The position numbers were made by a program, and so were the translations under genes. This document shows positions 53,536-64,000 of a stretch of 64,000 nt of DNA, piece after piece (within the stretch, counting starts at the first letter, position 1; each line of letters begins with the position of its first letter). The notes under the pieces are model-generated. The model searched no databases. It saw only the letters and a list, made by a program, of their open reading frames with translations, and was not told the origin of the DNA. Source of the stretch: Taxillus chinensis (lineage: Eukaryota > Streptophyta > Magnoliopsida > Santalales > Loranthaceae); contig CM042088.1 in assembly GCA_023512835.1 (NCBI GenBank), positions 38,234,164 to 38,298,163 on the forward strand. Reading direction: 5' to 3'.

Positions 53536-54137
53536 GAGCAACTCCAAGAGTACTTTGTATTTTTTATCTATATGTAAAGAAATTTTCACATGTAAAGAGG
53601 TATTTTTTAATTTTAACTCCAATACTATTATCTATTTTTTATGTATTTATTTTAAAATATTTTTTATGGATCGTCAAACACCCATCAACGTTTCAACCCC
53701 TGCGCACGAACAATGGCAACATCGATGTTTGGGAAGATGGGAATCGACTCTGACGGCGAGGATCTGGGAGGTGGCAGCGTGGATCCGAGGGGCCTAGACG
53801 GCGCGGGGACAGGCGGCGTGGGGACGGGGGGGCCTGAACGGGGTGGCATGGGGATGGGCGGCACTGGGATGGGGCGAGATGGAGGGGCTTGGGACGGCGG
53901 CGGCGGAGATAGAGGGGCTTGGACGGGTTGCCTAAAATGAGAGATGGGAAGAGGATGAGAAAGAAAAAAAATAAAATAAATATAGATAATGAACAGTAAC
54001 TTTTCATTTGTGAAGAGTCACTGTAGTAATTTTAAGATGTGAAGAGTCACTGTAGCAATTTTAAAATGTGAAAAGTCTGTTGGAGCCGAAGTTTTACTAT
54101 CTACATCTATATAATACAAAGTGGGTTGGAGTTGCTT
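53536..54137. mobile_element. PIF/Harbinger-like TIR element with GC-rich interior
   Basis: Ends GAGCAACTCCAAGAGTACTT and (inverse) AAGCAACTCCAACCCACTTT continue as similar AT-rich text, flanked by TTA at 53533-53535 and 54138-54140. The GC-rich centre (53740-53940) is a Gly-rich repeat of GGGGAYGGG units. Same general design as the element at 28471. No recognised product. Confidence 0.8.
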
Positions 54138-55128
54138 TTACCTTATTATTTAAAACAATCGATCCATCAGTATTAAAGAATGACAAATATATTATCTGTC
54201 AATATTAATTTGCTATGAAAAAATATATTATTAACAAAGTAATAATACGTATCTAGCTTACTAGCTTAGATAAAGAACTCACATTTAACTCTCTTTCTCC
54301 TAAGTTTGTTCTTTCAAACTACGGTATCACCACAACACCTAAACTAATGGGATCATCGGTCATGGTAGTTGGCTTGGGTGTTGAAGGTGGTGTACAATCC
54401 CTAACTAGAGCTAGATTGCAGACCACTTCAATGGTATTGGGTTGGCCATATTTAATTGTGTGGGCTGTCAAGGCCACACCGAACACCGTGTGACATGCAG
54501 TGTTATTCCAGCCACTTGACCCTACTTTCGATTGAACCGATTCCAGAGGTGAGCAAGCTATTAAACATAAAAGATAACTCTTCCTAAGGCTCTCGACAAC
54601 GTCTTTGAACTTACTAACATCGTCGTCAACCACAACTAAGAACGGTCATGCACCAACACTCAAATAATCTAGAAAGAACTCTCAGTGTGTCAATCCTTAC
54701 TATGTCTGAACTTAGTAAGTTTTCCTGTATTAAGTCAAATTAAGCCGCAAGCTCCAGTTAGGGTATTGAGAATGTAAGGATTTAAAGGCCAAATCAAATC
54801 AGTCTCCAACCACGAGAGCATATTTTTAAGCTTTGAATGATGCGTCACCGACACAATGATTGTGTGATCTATCAAGTTATTATGATTCATCAAAACAACA
54901 AGCAAAAGCCTAATAAATACATCCATTTCAGAAGTTGAGGTTAAGTTGCGTAACCGATGGATAATCTTGATAACGTAATAACATATCAAATCATTAAAGG
55001 AGAAAAACATAAAATTACGAATAAATCACGATTATCCACATCAACTACAGTTTCATAATGATATTAAGAATCAATTGCACATATAATTTTTGTTATTAAT
55101 ATAACACATTTGTGCATATCTAATAGTT

Positions 55129-55129
55129 A

Positions 55130-55201
<72 letters not shown>
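55129..55201. repeat. (ATT)n microsatellite
   Basis: Pure ATT trinucleotide run of about 73 bases. Confidence 0.95.
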
Positions 55202-55203
<2 letters not shown>

Positions 55204-55769
55204 GCTAATATTAATAGTTAGAAAAAAGGTATTCATTTTCATATTTGTTTTTCGATTGTTTGGGAACAAAATTATTAAGAAGTTATATTATATTTTAATG
55301 GCATGTTTTGCAAATTTAGAATGTATAGTAAAATTCATTTATAAAATTGTCCACGAGTGATTAGGTGAGGTGTTTATGAAAAATGGAGAATTTAAAAATC
55401 AACTAAAATATTTTCCAACAATAATTGAAATACGAGATAGATTCAAATTTAATGATTTGATTATGAACAAAATTGACTAAATAATTGAAATTACTAAAGC
55501 CCGATCATCTCAAATATATCAGTGAAGCTTATATATAATATTTTAGTATTAATACTATTTTTATATTTACTATACTAATTTAATTGCGCTATATTAGTTT
55601 TTTTTTTATCAAAAATGATATCTGTAATTGAGTTGTAGTATTACCATAAAACCGTAACTAATAGGAACAATTAATTTAATTGTAATTTTATATTTTTTCT
55701 ATGTTGTATGTTACTACGTCATCAAAATTATTCATTAGTTACGTAATATAAATAGTATATTATATTACA

Positions 55770-55771
<2 letters not shown>

Positions 55772-55821
<50 letters not shown>
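55772..55821. repeat. (AT)n microsatellite
   Basis: Pure AT run of about 50 bases. Confidence 0.95.
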
Positions 55822-55825
<4 letters not shown>

Positions 55826-56389
55826 CAAATAAAATTAATATTATGTTAACCAAACCTAGCTAATTTCATCTAAACGGGAATGTAAATAGATATTTCCCTT
55901 AATACTCATAAACCCAAGCTTAAAAATTCAATTCAATATGATTTCAATGTGATTGAACAAGAAGAAGAGTATTTACCGCCATCTATCGAAATTGACATTT
56001 TAAAATAATTTAATTTATTTTTTTTATTTTAATAATTTACTTTTAAAAAAATTAGTTTTACTATTTTAACTATTTTTAAATTAAAATATTATTTTTAAAT
56101 AATGTATTATTTTTTAAAAATAAAATAAATTTTAATAAATAAATAGTGAATAGTATAGTTAATTTTAAATAGAATTTTATTTTATGAAACTTAGAGAGTT
56201 TAGTTTTTAAGATTTTGTTTTTTTAAATTTCAAACTAACTAAAAGAAGCAAATAATAATAATAATAATAATAATTTGTTTGAAAAAAGAACTCGGCAAGG
56301 GCAAACAAGGAAACAAACGTAGCCGCGCACTATTTTGGTACTCTAGTCCTACACTCAACAGATGCACACCCCCGACCGACTCTACGCAG

Positions 56390-57161
56390 ATCAGATGCCA
56401 TAAACTGTTCCTCTTGCTCTCTCTGTCCGCCTCTCATTCTCTCTGTAAACCCTAGATCTTTACAAACAATTACATCAGACGATAGAACGGCTTTAGACAG
56501 ACGTACCCGAGGGAACTATACCCGTTTCCTTGTAATCGGAGCCTAAGTTTCTTGTTCTAAGGTGATTCTATTCTGTCACAGATTTGTGTTCATTATTTAA
56601 ATGGCTGTATGTCTACGTTGATTCTCCGTGGATCTATTTTACGGAGGATCGGATGTTTGTTGCTTTGATTTTAGATGATTCGCATTGCATTTAGTGCTCG
56701 TTTGATTGTTTGTAACATTCAGGACTTATAATGGAAAATAAAAGCAATGTTTGGATCTAAATTTGGGCGATTCAACTTTACTCAGGCCGACACTTGTTGA
56801 ATCTACCAACCAAAAAGGGGGGGGGGGAGAAAGAAATTGGGGTTGTAAATTTATCTATCCTATTGATTTGATTTTCTACTGTTTTTCCCTCGCTCTCAAA
56901 AAAAAGATAGTTTTTTTTTTTTGGTATTACTTGTTCACCCCTTTGAGCTGGGCATGGATTTTAAGTTCTGTTCTTAATTGTTATTGATTGTGGCAGAAAA
57001 AATGATGTTTTTCTTGCTTTTAATAAATAATTTTACAATATTTGGAGGGCATGTTTCTAATCCTCTTTTCTTTCATCGACCTGTTCATGTTACTTAAGCC
57101 TGCATTTTTTTGAACCTTATAACAGTTTGTTAGCAGATCCCCATAACCAAATTTATTCAAA
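56390..57161 (+). promoter_or_regulatory. NMT1 leader with 5' UTR intron and telo-box
   Basis: A CT-rich leader (56410-56445) is followed by AAACCCTAG at 56447-56455, a telo-box typical of plant genes active in dividing or protein-synthesising cells. A donor (TTCTAAG|GTGATT) at 56562 and an acceptor (TTATAACAG) ending at 57125 define a 564 bp leader intron just upstream of the coding exon. Transcription start not determined. Confidence 0.6.
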
Positions 57162-58463
57162 ATGGCTGATAATAACTCGAACTCTGGTTCACCCGGTGAA
57201 GATTGGAACCTCAATCCTGCGGCAATTGCATCTTCTGAAAATGATGCTGAGATTGATGCTCTGGCCCGAAGGGTGCAAGCACTTGCTATGGGGAAGAAGC
57301 ATAAGTTTTGGGAAACCCAACCTGTTGGGCAATTTAAGGATGTTGGTGATTCAAGTCTGTCTGAAGGCCCAATTGAACCTCCAGCGCCATTGTCTGAAGT
57401 TAAGCAAGAACCATACAATCTTCCCAGCCCCTATGAATGGATAACTTGTGACATTGACTCTGAGGCTGTGTGCTCTGAGGTTTACAACCTCCTAAAAAAT
57501 AATTATGTTGAGGACGATGAGAACATGTTTAGGTTCAACTATTCAAAGGAGTTTCTTCGGTGGGCTCTTCGCCCCCCTGGTTATTACAGGAGCTGGCATA
57601 TTGGTGTCCGTGTCAAAATTTCAAAAAAACTGGTTGCTTTTATTACAGGTGTACCTGCAAAAATCCGTGTGCATGATGCTGTTGTTAAGATGGCAGAGAT
57701 TAATTTCTTGTGTGTTCATAAGAAGCTTAGGTCAAAAAGACTTGCCCCTGTTATGATTAAAGAGATTACTCGAAGAGTTCACTTGGAAAATATCTGGCAA
57801 GCAGCCTACACTGCAGGTGTGGTCCTTCCAACCCCAATTGCAACATGCCAGTATTGGCACAGATCGTTAAATCCAAAGAAGCTTATTGATGTTGGATTTT
57901 CTAGGCTTGGTGCTAGGATGACCATGAGTCGGACAATAAAGCTTTACAAATTACCAGAGTCAACGGTTACACCTGGGTTTAGAAAGATGCAAGTCCATGA
58001 TGTTCCTGCAGTCACACGGCTACTTAAAAATTACTTGAGCCAGTTCAGGGTGGCACCTGAATTTGATGAAAATGATGTAGAACATTGGCTCCTTCCAACT
58101 GAAGATGTTTTGGACAGTTTTCTGGTTGAAAGTCCTGATACTCATGAAATCACTGATTTTTGCAGTTTTTACACCCTTCCTTCTTCTATCCTAGGGAATC
58201 AGAATTATTCAACGTTGAAAGCTGCTTATTCTTACTACAATGTAACTACAAAGACTCCATTGCTTCAGTTGATGAACGATGCGCTTATTGTGGCAAAACA
58301 AAAGGACTACGATGTTTTCAACGCACTGGATGTTATGGAAAATGAGTCGATCCTCAGGGAGCTGAAATTTGGGCCAGGGGATGGCAAGCTGCACTATTAT
58401 CTTTATAATTATCGGATCAAACATGCTCTGAAACCATCAGAGCTTGGTCTCGTACTCTTGTAG
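57162..58463 (+). CDS. Glycylpeptide N-tetradecanoyltransferase (N-myristoyltransferase)
   Basis: Intronless 433-residue protein, full length for plant NMT1. It transfers myristate from myristoyl-CoA to N-terminal Gly of substrate proteins, on ribosome-associated or cytosolic enzyme. Both family signatures are present: EINFLCVHK beginning at residue 179 and KFGPGDG beginning at residue 402. The acidic, variable N-terminus ends in KKHKFWETQPV, the usual entry to the fold. The chain ends ...LVLL, consistent with the C-terminal carboxylate that serves as base in this family. The ATG at 57162 follows a leader intron and gives the usual N-terminus. The gene is complete, with no frame problem. Confidence 0.96.
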   Translation: MADNNSNSGSPGEDWNLNPAAIASSENDAEIDALARRVQALAMGKKHKFWETQPVGQFKDVGDSSLSEGPIEPPAPLSEVKQEPYNLPSPYEWITCDIDSEAVCSEVYNLLKNNYVEDDENMFRFNYSKEFLRWALRPPGYYRSWHIGVRVKISKKLVAFITGVPAKIRVHDAVVKMAEINFLCVHKKLRSKRLAPVMIKEITRRVHLENIWQAAYTAGVVLPTPIATCQYWHRSLNPKKLIDVGFSRLGARMTMSRTIKLYKLPESTVTPGFRKMQVHDVPAVTRLLKNYLSQFRVAPEFDENDVEHWLLPTEDVLDSFLVESPDTHEITDFCSFYTLPSSILGNQNYSTLKAAYSYYNVTTKTPLLQLMNDALIVAKQKDYDVFNALDVMENESILRELKFGPGDGKLHYYLYNYRIKHALKPSELGLVLL

Positions 58464-60180
58464 CAAGCGCCTAGGTGTCTTGGTTGTGGCGCGAACTGTG
58501 TGCAAGCATTTCTGGGTTGAGTCTGTTGATTTCTTCAACGTTTTTTCCCCTCCATTTTATTTTGATCTTGGGCTATGAGCTTACATTCCTGCACAAATTG
58601 CCCCCTTGTACTCTGAAGGCAGGTACAAAATGTTGCAGTGTGTTGTGCTATGTGAGAACTGAAAGAACAGTTGCCCCGTTTTTTTTTTTGGTCATCTAGA
58701 TTCTAGAGTTTGAATGAATTTATCTTTATTTTCCTGTCAAATGTTTCATTACAACTCTGTGGTAGCACCTTTTTCCAACAGCGTTTTCAAAGTATTACTT
58801 GGAGTTTTTCCCCTGCTCTTTTTAACCTATGAACATTGATCCTATCATTTATTCGTTAAAGATGTTGCTTTGGTGAGGAATGACGCCACTGAATCATCAA
58901 TGCTATGTAAATTAATTAACTGAAGCAGACGGGTACAGGGATGGATCATGGTACCGCCCACCAGTAAATGCCCGAAGAAATATAAGAGATGTTTGCTACT
59001 TCTTTCCAACTTTTAGTTGAAATTGAATTATAATTTTGTAAAATAAAATTTAGTAAGGGCGACCGAATGTATTTTAAATAGAATTTTTTAAAAGTTAAAA
59101 ATAAAATGGATTCAAGTAATAAAAGAAAAGTCAAAAGGAAAAAATTGATTTTAAATTTTAAAATAAAAATTATTAAAATGTATTAAAAATAATTTATTTA
59201 TTTAAATTTTAATTTAAATAAAGTATTAATTTTTATAAATTAGCTAGAATTTTACAAAGGGAACATTTAAATAAGTCTTTGGTGATGTAGGTTTAAATTT
59301 ATGTGCATTTTTAAAGACACTGGTCCCGATAAATTTTTATTATTCATATAATAATTTTAAATTTATCAAATTTATTATTTTTAAAAATATTTCCGTTTTT
59401 AAAAAATAATATCATCAAAATAATACTATTTGATCATGTCCATCTTTAATACTTTAGAAAAAGTTGTAAAAGGCTAAAAACCAATAAATACGGACTAGAA
59501 TCGGAAAACGCTCTCAACTAAAGTTAGTAGGAGTGATCGTCGGTCGGTTTTGACGGGTTACATCATTTTGTTAAATTGAATTTTTGGTTTTTGATCGAGT
59601 TGATAGAATTGCGTAACTCACCCAAATCGGTTTATTCGATTTTTGGTCGTTCGATTTGTCGGCTTAAATTGGGTTAATAGTTTTCCTGCTCAATCTTAAC
59701 ATTGCCAATTTCTCACCTTAAATTCACAACATTAACATAAATTAGAATATAAAATCTAATATTTAATTTCAACAAACCAAATCAAATAAATTGTCATTGT
59801 TAAAAATACCTTTGGATTGAACCTAGGAAATCTGCAATCAATTGACTTATACTTTTAATTCATAAAATTTTTATATTTCTTACCGTATCAGAAAAAATTT
59901 TCATCCAAAAATGTTTATCGGTAAGTTTGGGAGAGTTATATTATTTACCTAATCAGTTTATTCGATTTTCGATCGAATTAAAAGGTTAGTCAATCCACCC
60001 AAAAAAACATTAATTTTTTCTGATTTATGCGATTTTCGAGATTAAATCGTCCCGACAATAATTTTTGAAATGTTTTTTCAGGAAGCCTCATAAAACGAAG
60101 CCGTTTGACGAGCCGAAGCTCAGGAGCCATTAAAAAAACGGGTGGCCCCTTTACTTCTTCGTAGTTCATTTCTCTCTCCG
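58464..60180. other. NMT1 3' UTR and intergenic region
   Basis: 58464 to about 58740 is probably NMT1 3' UTR. 59040-59470 is AT-rich. 59530-60050 begins AGGAGTGATCGTCGGTCGG and contains GTTTATTCGATTTTYGRTCG twice, like the hAT-type MITE at 26196, but a right end and target duplication were not found. No gene seen. Confidence 0.45.
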
Positions 60181-60707
60181 GTGCAGTTTGGTTTCCCGAG
60201 TTGAAACGTAGCTCTCTCTCTCTCTCTCCAGATGATGTGAGGCTAGGCTATCAAAACCCGAATCAAGTCAGTCATATTTCTGGGGTTTCAATATTACGAA
60301 AGGTAATTATTCTCAAACAAAAACGAGAAAGAGAACAAACAAGTCGAGTTTATAAACAGTCGTCAATGGGTGTTTTGAAAGTTGTTCATTAAAAAAAGCT
60401 CCCGAAACACTCTGCTTAGATGCCAAACATAAAGATGTATAATCTGTTTTAATCGCTTGTAATGAATTTGAGTTTGTTTTGAGGAAAGAAAATCACGTTA
60501 GTGCAAATTTGCGCCCTTTGGGAAATTTAGACAGTCGCTCAGTGCTTCGAGTGTTCGTCTGATTGGAAGTGGTTGAATAGCTATGTGTAGTAGCTTTAGA
60601 TTTTTATAATGGCTTCTTGAAGGAATACATTATACACGTGTTATTGTTGACACCTTTGTGGTGATTTTGTCCCTCATGCATTGAAAGCGCTGAGATGATG
60701 TTTCAGA
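60180..60707 (+). promoter_or_regulatory. Probable leader exon and first intron of the 60708-62570 gene
   Basis: A (CT)n run at 60212-60229 precedes possible exon text ending ATTACGAAAG|GTAATT at about 60302. The next exon follows acceptor TTTCAG at 60707. No start codon joins in frame to the next exon, so this may be untranslated or the start may lie elsewhere. Confidence 0.35.
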
Positions 60708-62570
60708 CATGCTGATCACGCAAGCTGCAGGAGGTACTGGCAATATCTTGCCATGTTCGGACACCACAAGTACCCTTTGTCAGGCTTCTATCTGGAAGAG
60801 TACCCATGTCAATCCTTTGGTAATTACTTGTGTGGCTTCTTCGGGCTACTCAAATGGCCGTTCTACTGCAGGGTTACATTGTTGCTCTATTTCCTCGAAA
60901 TCAAGCAGTGGTGGCTTATGTCACCACCTGTCGCGAGTGGCACCCAAAAAATCGCTGGTAAGCATCACTTCATCATCTGTTGTTAATATTTGAAGTTTGG
61001 TCAATTATTCTTCTCTTGAAGCACTGAGGTAAAGTTATTTTCATTTTTATCTGTATGCTTTTGCTGCCATGGTTTAGTGCCGATTACATGAAGATTCAAC
61101 TTCCCCAGATGATGAGTATCGCTCCTCACGCAATATTGCAGTCACATTGTTTAGGAGATACAAAAATTTCATTGACCGTGGAGGAGCTGACATCTTAACA
61201 GTATATCCAATAGTTGATTTGATATGTTATTCTTTATAATAAATGTTCCGTTAAAATGTTTTCTTTTCCAAATAATGTTTCCTTATAAGTGATAATCAGG
61301 AGTTTATTGGTGCTGGAGTGATCGCATATGCACTTGGATGTACTGATGAGGGGTTAAAGAAAGAACTCACCGATATGAAGGAATCTGGTTTTAAAATAGA
61401 AGGCATGCAATGTTATGGTGGAAACACAAGTCTGAAATCGAAGATCCTCTTTGAGGAGGTAAAGCTCTTCCTCTTATTTTTAGCCTTGAATGAAGTCCCG
61501 CAGATAAGATGCCTTCAAGCCTTATCATTTTCACAAAATCTCGCATGGTTTCTATGGGTTCCACATCTTCTCGGGTGTTGGTGGGGCAATGGGTGTACAA
61601 GAGAATTTCAATAGCCTCTTTTTTCATATTGTGACCAGAGGTCGTTATAGTAAGTCACTTTGTCGAATGAGTTTCGTCATTTTCGGTGTTTTAAACTGGT
61701 AGGGGTCAACAGAACCCTATTATGATATCTTGACATAAGGGCCAAATATAGATGGTATATTTGTTTCCCTTTATTTTCTGAACCCATTTGTTTGAATTAT
61801 GCAAGTTTCCATCTTCTATATTTCTCTTGTTCATCTGTGGGGACTAGCAATTTACTATGCCTTTTTTTTGTTGAACTAGCAATATTAAACATAAATTTAT
61901 TTTGGTGAATAGATGAGGAAAGAAACTGATGTAAAATTTTCAAATGCAGGTCAATGAGTGTATTTTGTGGTTGAGTATCATATTCATCACTATCTTGTGT
62001 ACGCCACAGGCAACTATAGTAAGGTGGTCATCCACTCCTCCAGTCTCAGAGGAAGTGATGCTTGAGTGGAGAGGCTTTTGTGCTCTGATAGCGAACGCAT
62101 ATTATGTGAGAGGAATGGCATGGTAAGTTGCCGCGGGTGTTTTGTTCAGTTTATATTTCTGATGGGTATTTTGTTCTGTTTATATTTCCGTCACATTATT
62201 GTTACTCCTGCTTTGATCATTGCCTCAACCATCCTTAGAGATGACAAGATTAATTGTTTGAAAACCTATTGATTATATTCTCCACACTTTAATTAAGGCT
62301 CCCAGTGAAGATACTTCAACTAGAGCAAATGGCAGTGGTTGGGCGTGCAGAAGAGCCATCCATTGTAGCTAGTCGAATGCAACTAGTGTTTAGCACACTT
62401 GAGGTTAGCTCATTTTCCAGTCTATCTATTGTTCATGCAGTATGGTGTGGTGGACGTGGTAGTATCTACAATTAGCACCGGTGGGTTGAAAAGGACCAAA
62501 TCTTTGGGAAAGCTCCTAAAAGTTGCTTTGGCTTCTGCAGGTGGTTAGTCCACAGTGGCCAAGAGTATAG
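60708..62570 (+). CDS. Conserved plant membrane protein, function unknown (six exons seen)
   Basis: Exons 60708-60957, 61078-61200, 61300-61458, 61950-62122, 62298-62403 and 62541-62570 have good splice sites and matching phases from exon 2 on. Exon 1 is rich in Trp, Tyr and Phe (RRYWQYLAMFGHHKYPLSGF, WPFYCR, IKQWWL). Exon 3 has EFIGAGVIAYALGC. Exon 4 has a hydrophobic span (CILWLSIIFITILCTP). The end reads VFSTLEVVSPQWPRV. I cannot name the family. Two oddities: no convincing N-terminal start is found (the first in-frame Met, at 60753, is internal to the conserved text), and exon 1 must lose one base in the A-run 60946-60951 to join exon 2 in frame. It is therefore either damaged or carries a consensus error. 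It converges with UTP6. Confidence 0.65.
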
Positions 62571-63118
62571 CTCAATGCTTTAATATGGGACAAGAATGGT
62601 GCTCATACCTTCAGCATACATGCTTTTGCTCCCATTCTGAAGCTTGCAGCTTAAAGTAGCATGATTCCATCTGTTTAGTTGAAAAGTTGTAATTGTGACA
62701 TTAATCGTAGAACTGGTACAAAACTAGCGGTCTAAAATTAAAGTTTGTTTTTCACTCCCACTCTAAAAGGCAGACACATGAGATTTAAAGTATGCATTGA
62801 ATCCAAAAATTGGGCAGAAAGACTACTCAAACTAGAAATTTTTTGCTTACATAATTAAGGCAAAAGCTGTTGCTTGCTGGACAGGCAAAGCAAACACCAA
62901 ATGGAATCAAGCTTTTGACAAACTCAATAAAGGCACCTAAAATTTGATACAGATGAAAGAACAATATTTGTTTCCCTTGCCCTTGACGCTTTCATATGAT
63001 TGCAGGCAATGCTTCCACTTAAGAACTTGTGTACATACAGTTACAATCAAGAAGTATCATTTCAAGATGCACGCAACTAAGTCAAAATTGTGGTGAATAT
63101 AGTACAGTAGCCGTATCA
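62571..63118. other. Convergent 3' regions
   Basis: Holds the 3' UTR of the gene at 60708-62570 and, from the other strand, that of UTP6. No coding sequence seen. Confidence 0.5.
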
Positions 63119-64000
63119 TCACAAATCTGGAGAAACGATAAGTCCGGCAGCATCCTTCAGTGTCTTGCGTGCTCGCCAATATACCATACTAGAAGATTCA
63201 GACGTTCCCATCTGTAAAATTAACAAGATAAATATCTAAGTAGAAATTGAATATGAGAACTTCAAAATTATAAGAATGTGCATTGAACATTAGGTAGCAA
63301 AAACACAGGTACTGTGTATGCAAAGCAGGAGTTTACCTTAATCTCCATAGTATAATAATCCTGCCACAAACTCACATCCTGATCGTAAGTTGTAAGAGCA
63401 GATTCAAATAGCTTTCTCGCATGAAGAACACAATCTTTATCAAGGGAAGCAAGATTCAGTTCCATCTCAATGCAGTTTCTAAATAAAGCAAGCCCTGGGT
63501 GAGGTAATGCAAGAAATCTGCAGTGAAAAAATAGCATTAAAGCGAAAGTTATAGGCCACAACAATAACTTTTCAAAATATTCTGGTTCAATCAAAGTTCT
63601 TGAAAGTACAACTCATCATTTCAGGGTCCAGTTAACCTGACTTACCGTTTATACATGTCTCTTGCATGCTGAACTCCTTTCTGTAGAGAAAAATTTACAA
63701 TTGCTGACGAAAGGGAAAATCCATTTTCACTGCCGCCATCCTTGGTCAATGAAACCAAGGAGATCTCAACCAACTTGTCAAAATACTTCTTTTTATTTGC
63801 AAAGAATTTAAGTGCCTGCAGCGTAATAGATTATATCAAACAGCATATGAATCCAACTTTAATTTGAATTTTCTTCTAATTTTTTATATAAGCCACAAAC
63901 TGTCTTTGTAAGAGATAACTTTTCCTTCTTTTTGACTAGGACTTCAGTGTAGGGAATTTTTAATGTTCACAAACTGTCATGTCAGCATAATTCAAAATAC
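63119..64000 (-). CDS. U3 snoRNP protein UTP6, C-terminal part (continues beyond window)
   Basis: Three exons are visible on the minus strand: 63815-63646, 63517-63337 and 63211-63119, ending DL and TGA. They encode KALKFF-like helix text, QHARDMYKR, FLALPHPGLALFRNCIEMEL, ARKLFESALTTYDQDVSLWQ, DYYTMEIK and MGTSE...WRARKTLKDA. This is the HAT/TPR-type helical repeat C-terminus of UTP6, a component of the small-subunit processome that handles 18S pre-rRNA in the nucleolus. Splice phases join cleanly and the reading is intact. The 5' exons lie to the right of the window; 63816-64000 is intron. Confidence 0.88.

Larger units (their letters stand above)
54141..56380. other. AT-rich intergenic stretch
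   Basis: Holds an (ATT)n microsatellite at 55129-55201 and an (AT)n run at 55772-55821. A minus-strand frame at 54319-54633, with a possible upstream partner at 54735-55010, looks slightly protein-like but matched nothing I know. No gene supported. Confidence 0.5.

Noticed and set aside
54319..54633. 104-residue minus-strand open frame, possibly with an upstream exon at 54735-55010
   Set aside because: Faintly protein-like, but I could match neither part to a family and no splice junction joins them convincingly.
60709..60993. Alternative frame starting MLITQ in exon 1 of the unnamed gene
   Set aside because: Ser/Thr/Cys-rich shadow text; although it joins exon 2 in phase, the aromatic-rich frame is far more protein-like.

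Overview
This is nuclear DNA of a flowering plant, probably a eudicot. The genes are intron-rich and plant-specific: a phytepsin-type aspartic protease with a swaposin insert, a BAP31-like ER protein, an intronless N-myristoyltransferase and UTP6. The intergenic DNA is very AT-rich and full of plant transposons. I cannot name the species.

Layout. 1-640 is a G-rich low-complexity block, followed by a MITE-like repeat. 2809-6767 (+) is a vacuolar-type aspartic protease with 13 coding exons and a 5' leader intron that carries a MITE. Its first coding exon has one extra C in a C-run that breaks the frame, and its last exon is tandemly duplicated into the 3' UTR. 9631-11513 (-) is a two-exon BAP31-like gene. 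13103-23914 is a nest of three transposons: an old, broken Ty1-copia element (-) whose left LTR is split by a young Ty3-gypsy chromovirus (+, 13614-19121, LTRs identical by eye) and whose right LTR holds a hAT-type MITE. 24.6-28.4 kb looks like a decayed DNA transposon with another hAT-type MITE inside it. 28.47-29.36 kb is a GC-rich TIR element with its empty-site paralogue next door.

32143-33378 and 39403-40684 (both -) are a tandem pair related to the plant family annotated as 'probable F-box protein At4g22030'. The first is intact. The second has a foreign linker and a frame change.

42119-52690 is a complete-ended 10.6 kb CACTA (En/Spm) transposon with a TTA target duplication, subterminal repeats, a TNP2-type transposase with at least four in-frame stops, and a second TnpA-like gene. 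It carries at least two pieces of host genes: a CTR9 (Paf1 complex) TPR fragment and a growth-regulating-factor WRC-domain fragment. This is the most interesting structure in the window.

The right end returns to genes: NMT1 (57162-58463, +), a conserved but unnamed membrane-protein gene (60708-62570, +, with a frame break at an A-run) and, convergent with it, the 3' end of UTP6 (-, running off the window).

Three of the frame breaks (aspartic protease, gypsy pol, unnamed gene) fall in or beside mononucleotide runs. Residual consensus errors must therefore be excluded before calling these genes dead. The host genes do not form a pathway. The organisation is a gene-poor, transposon-rich plant interval.
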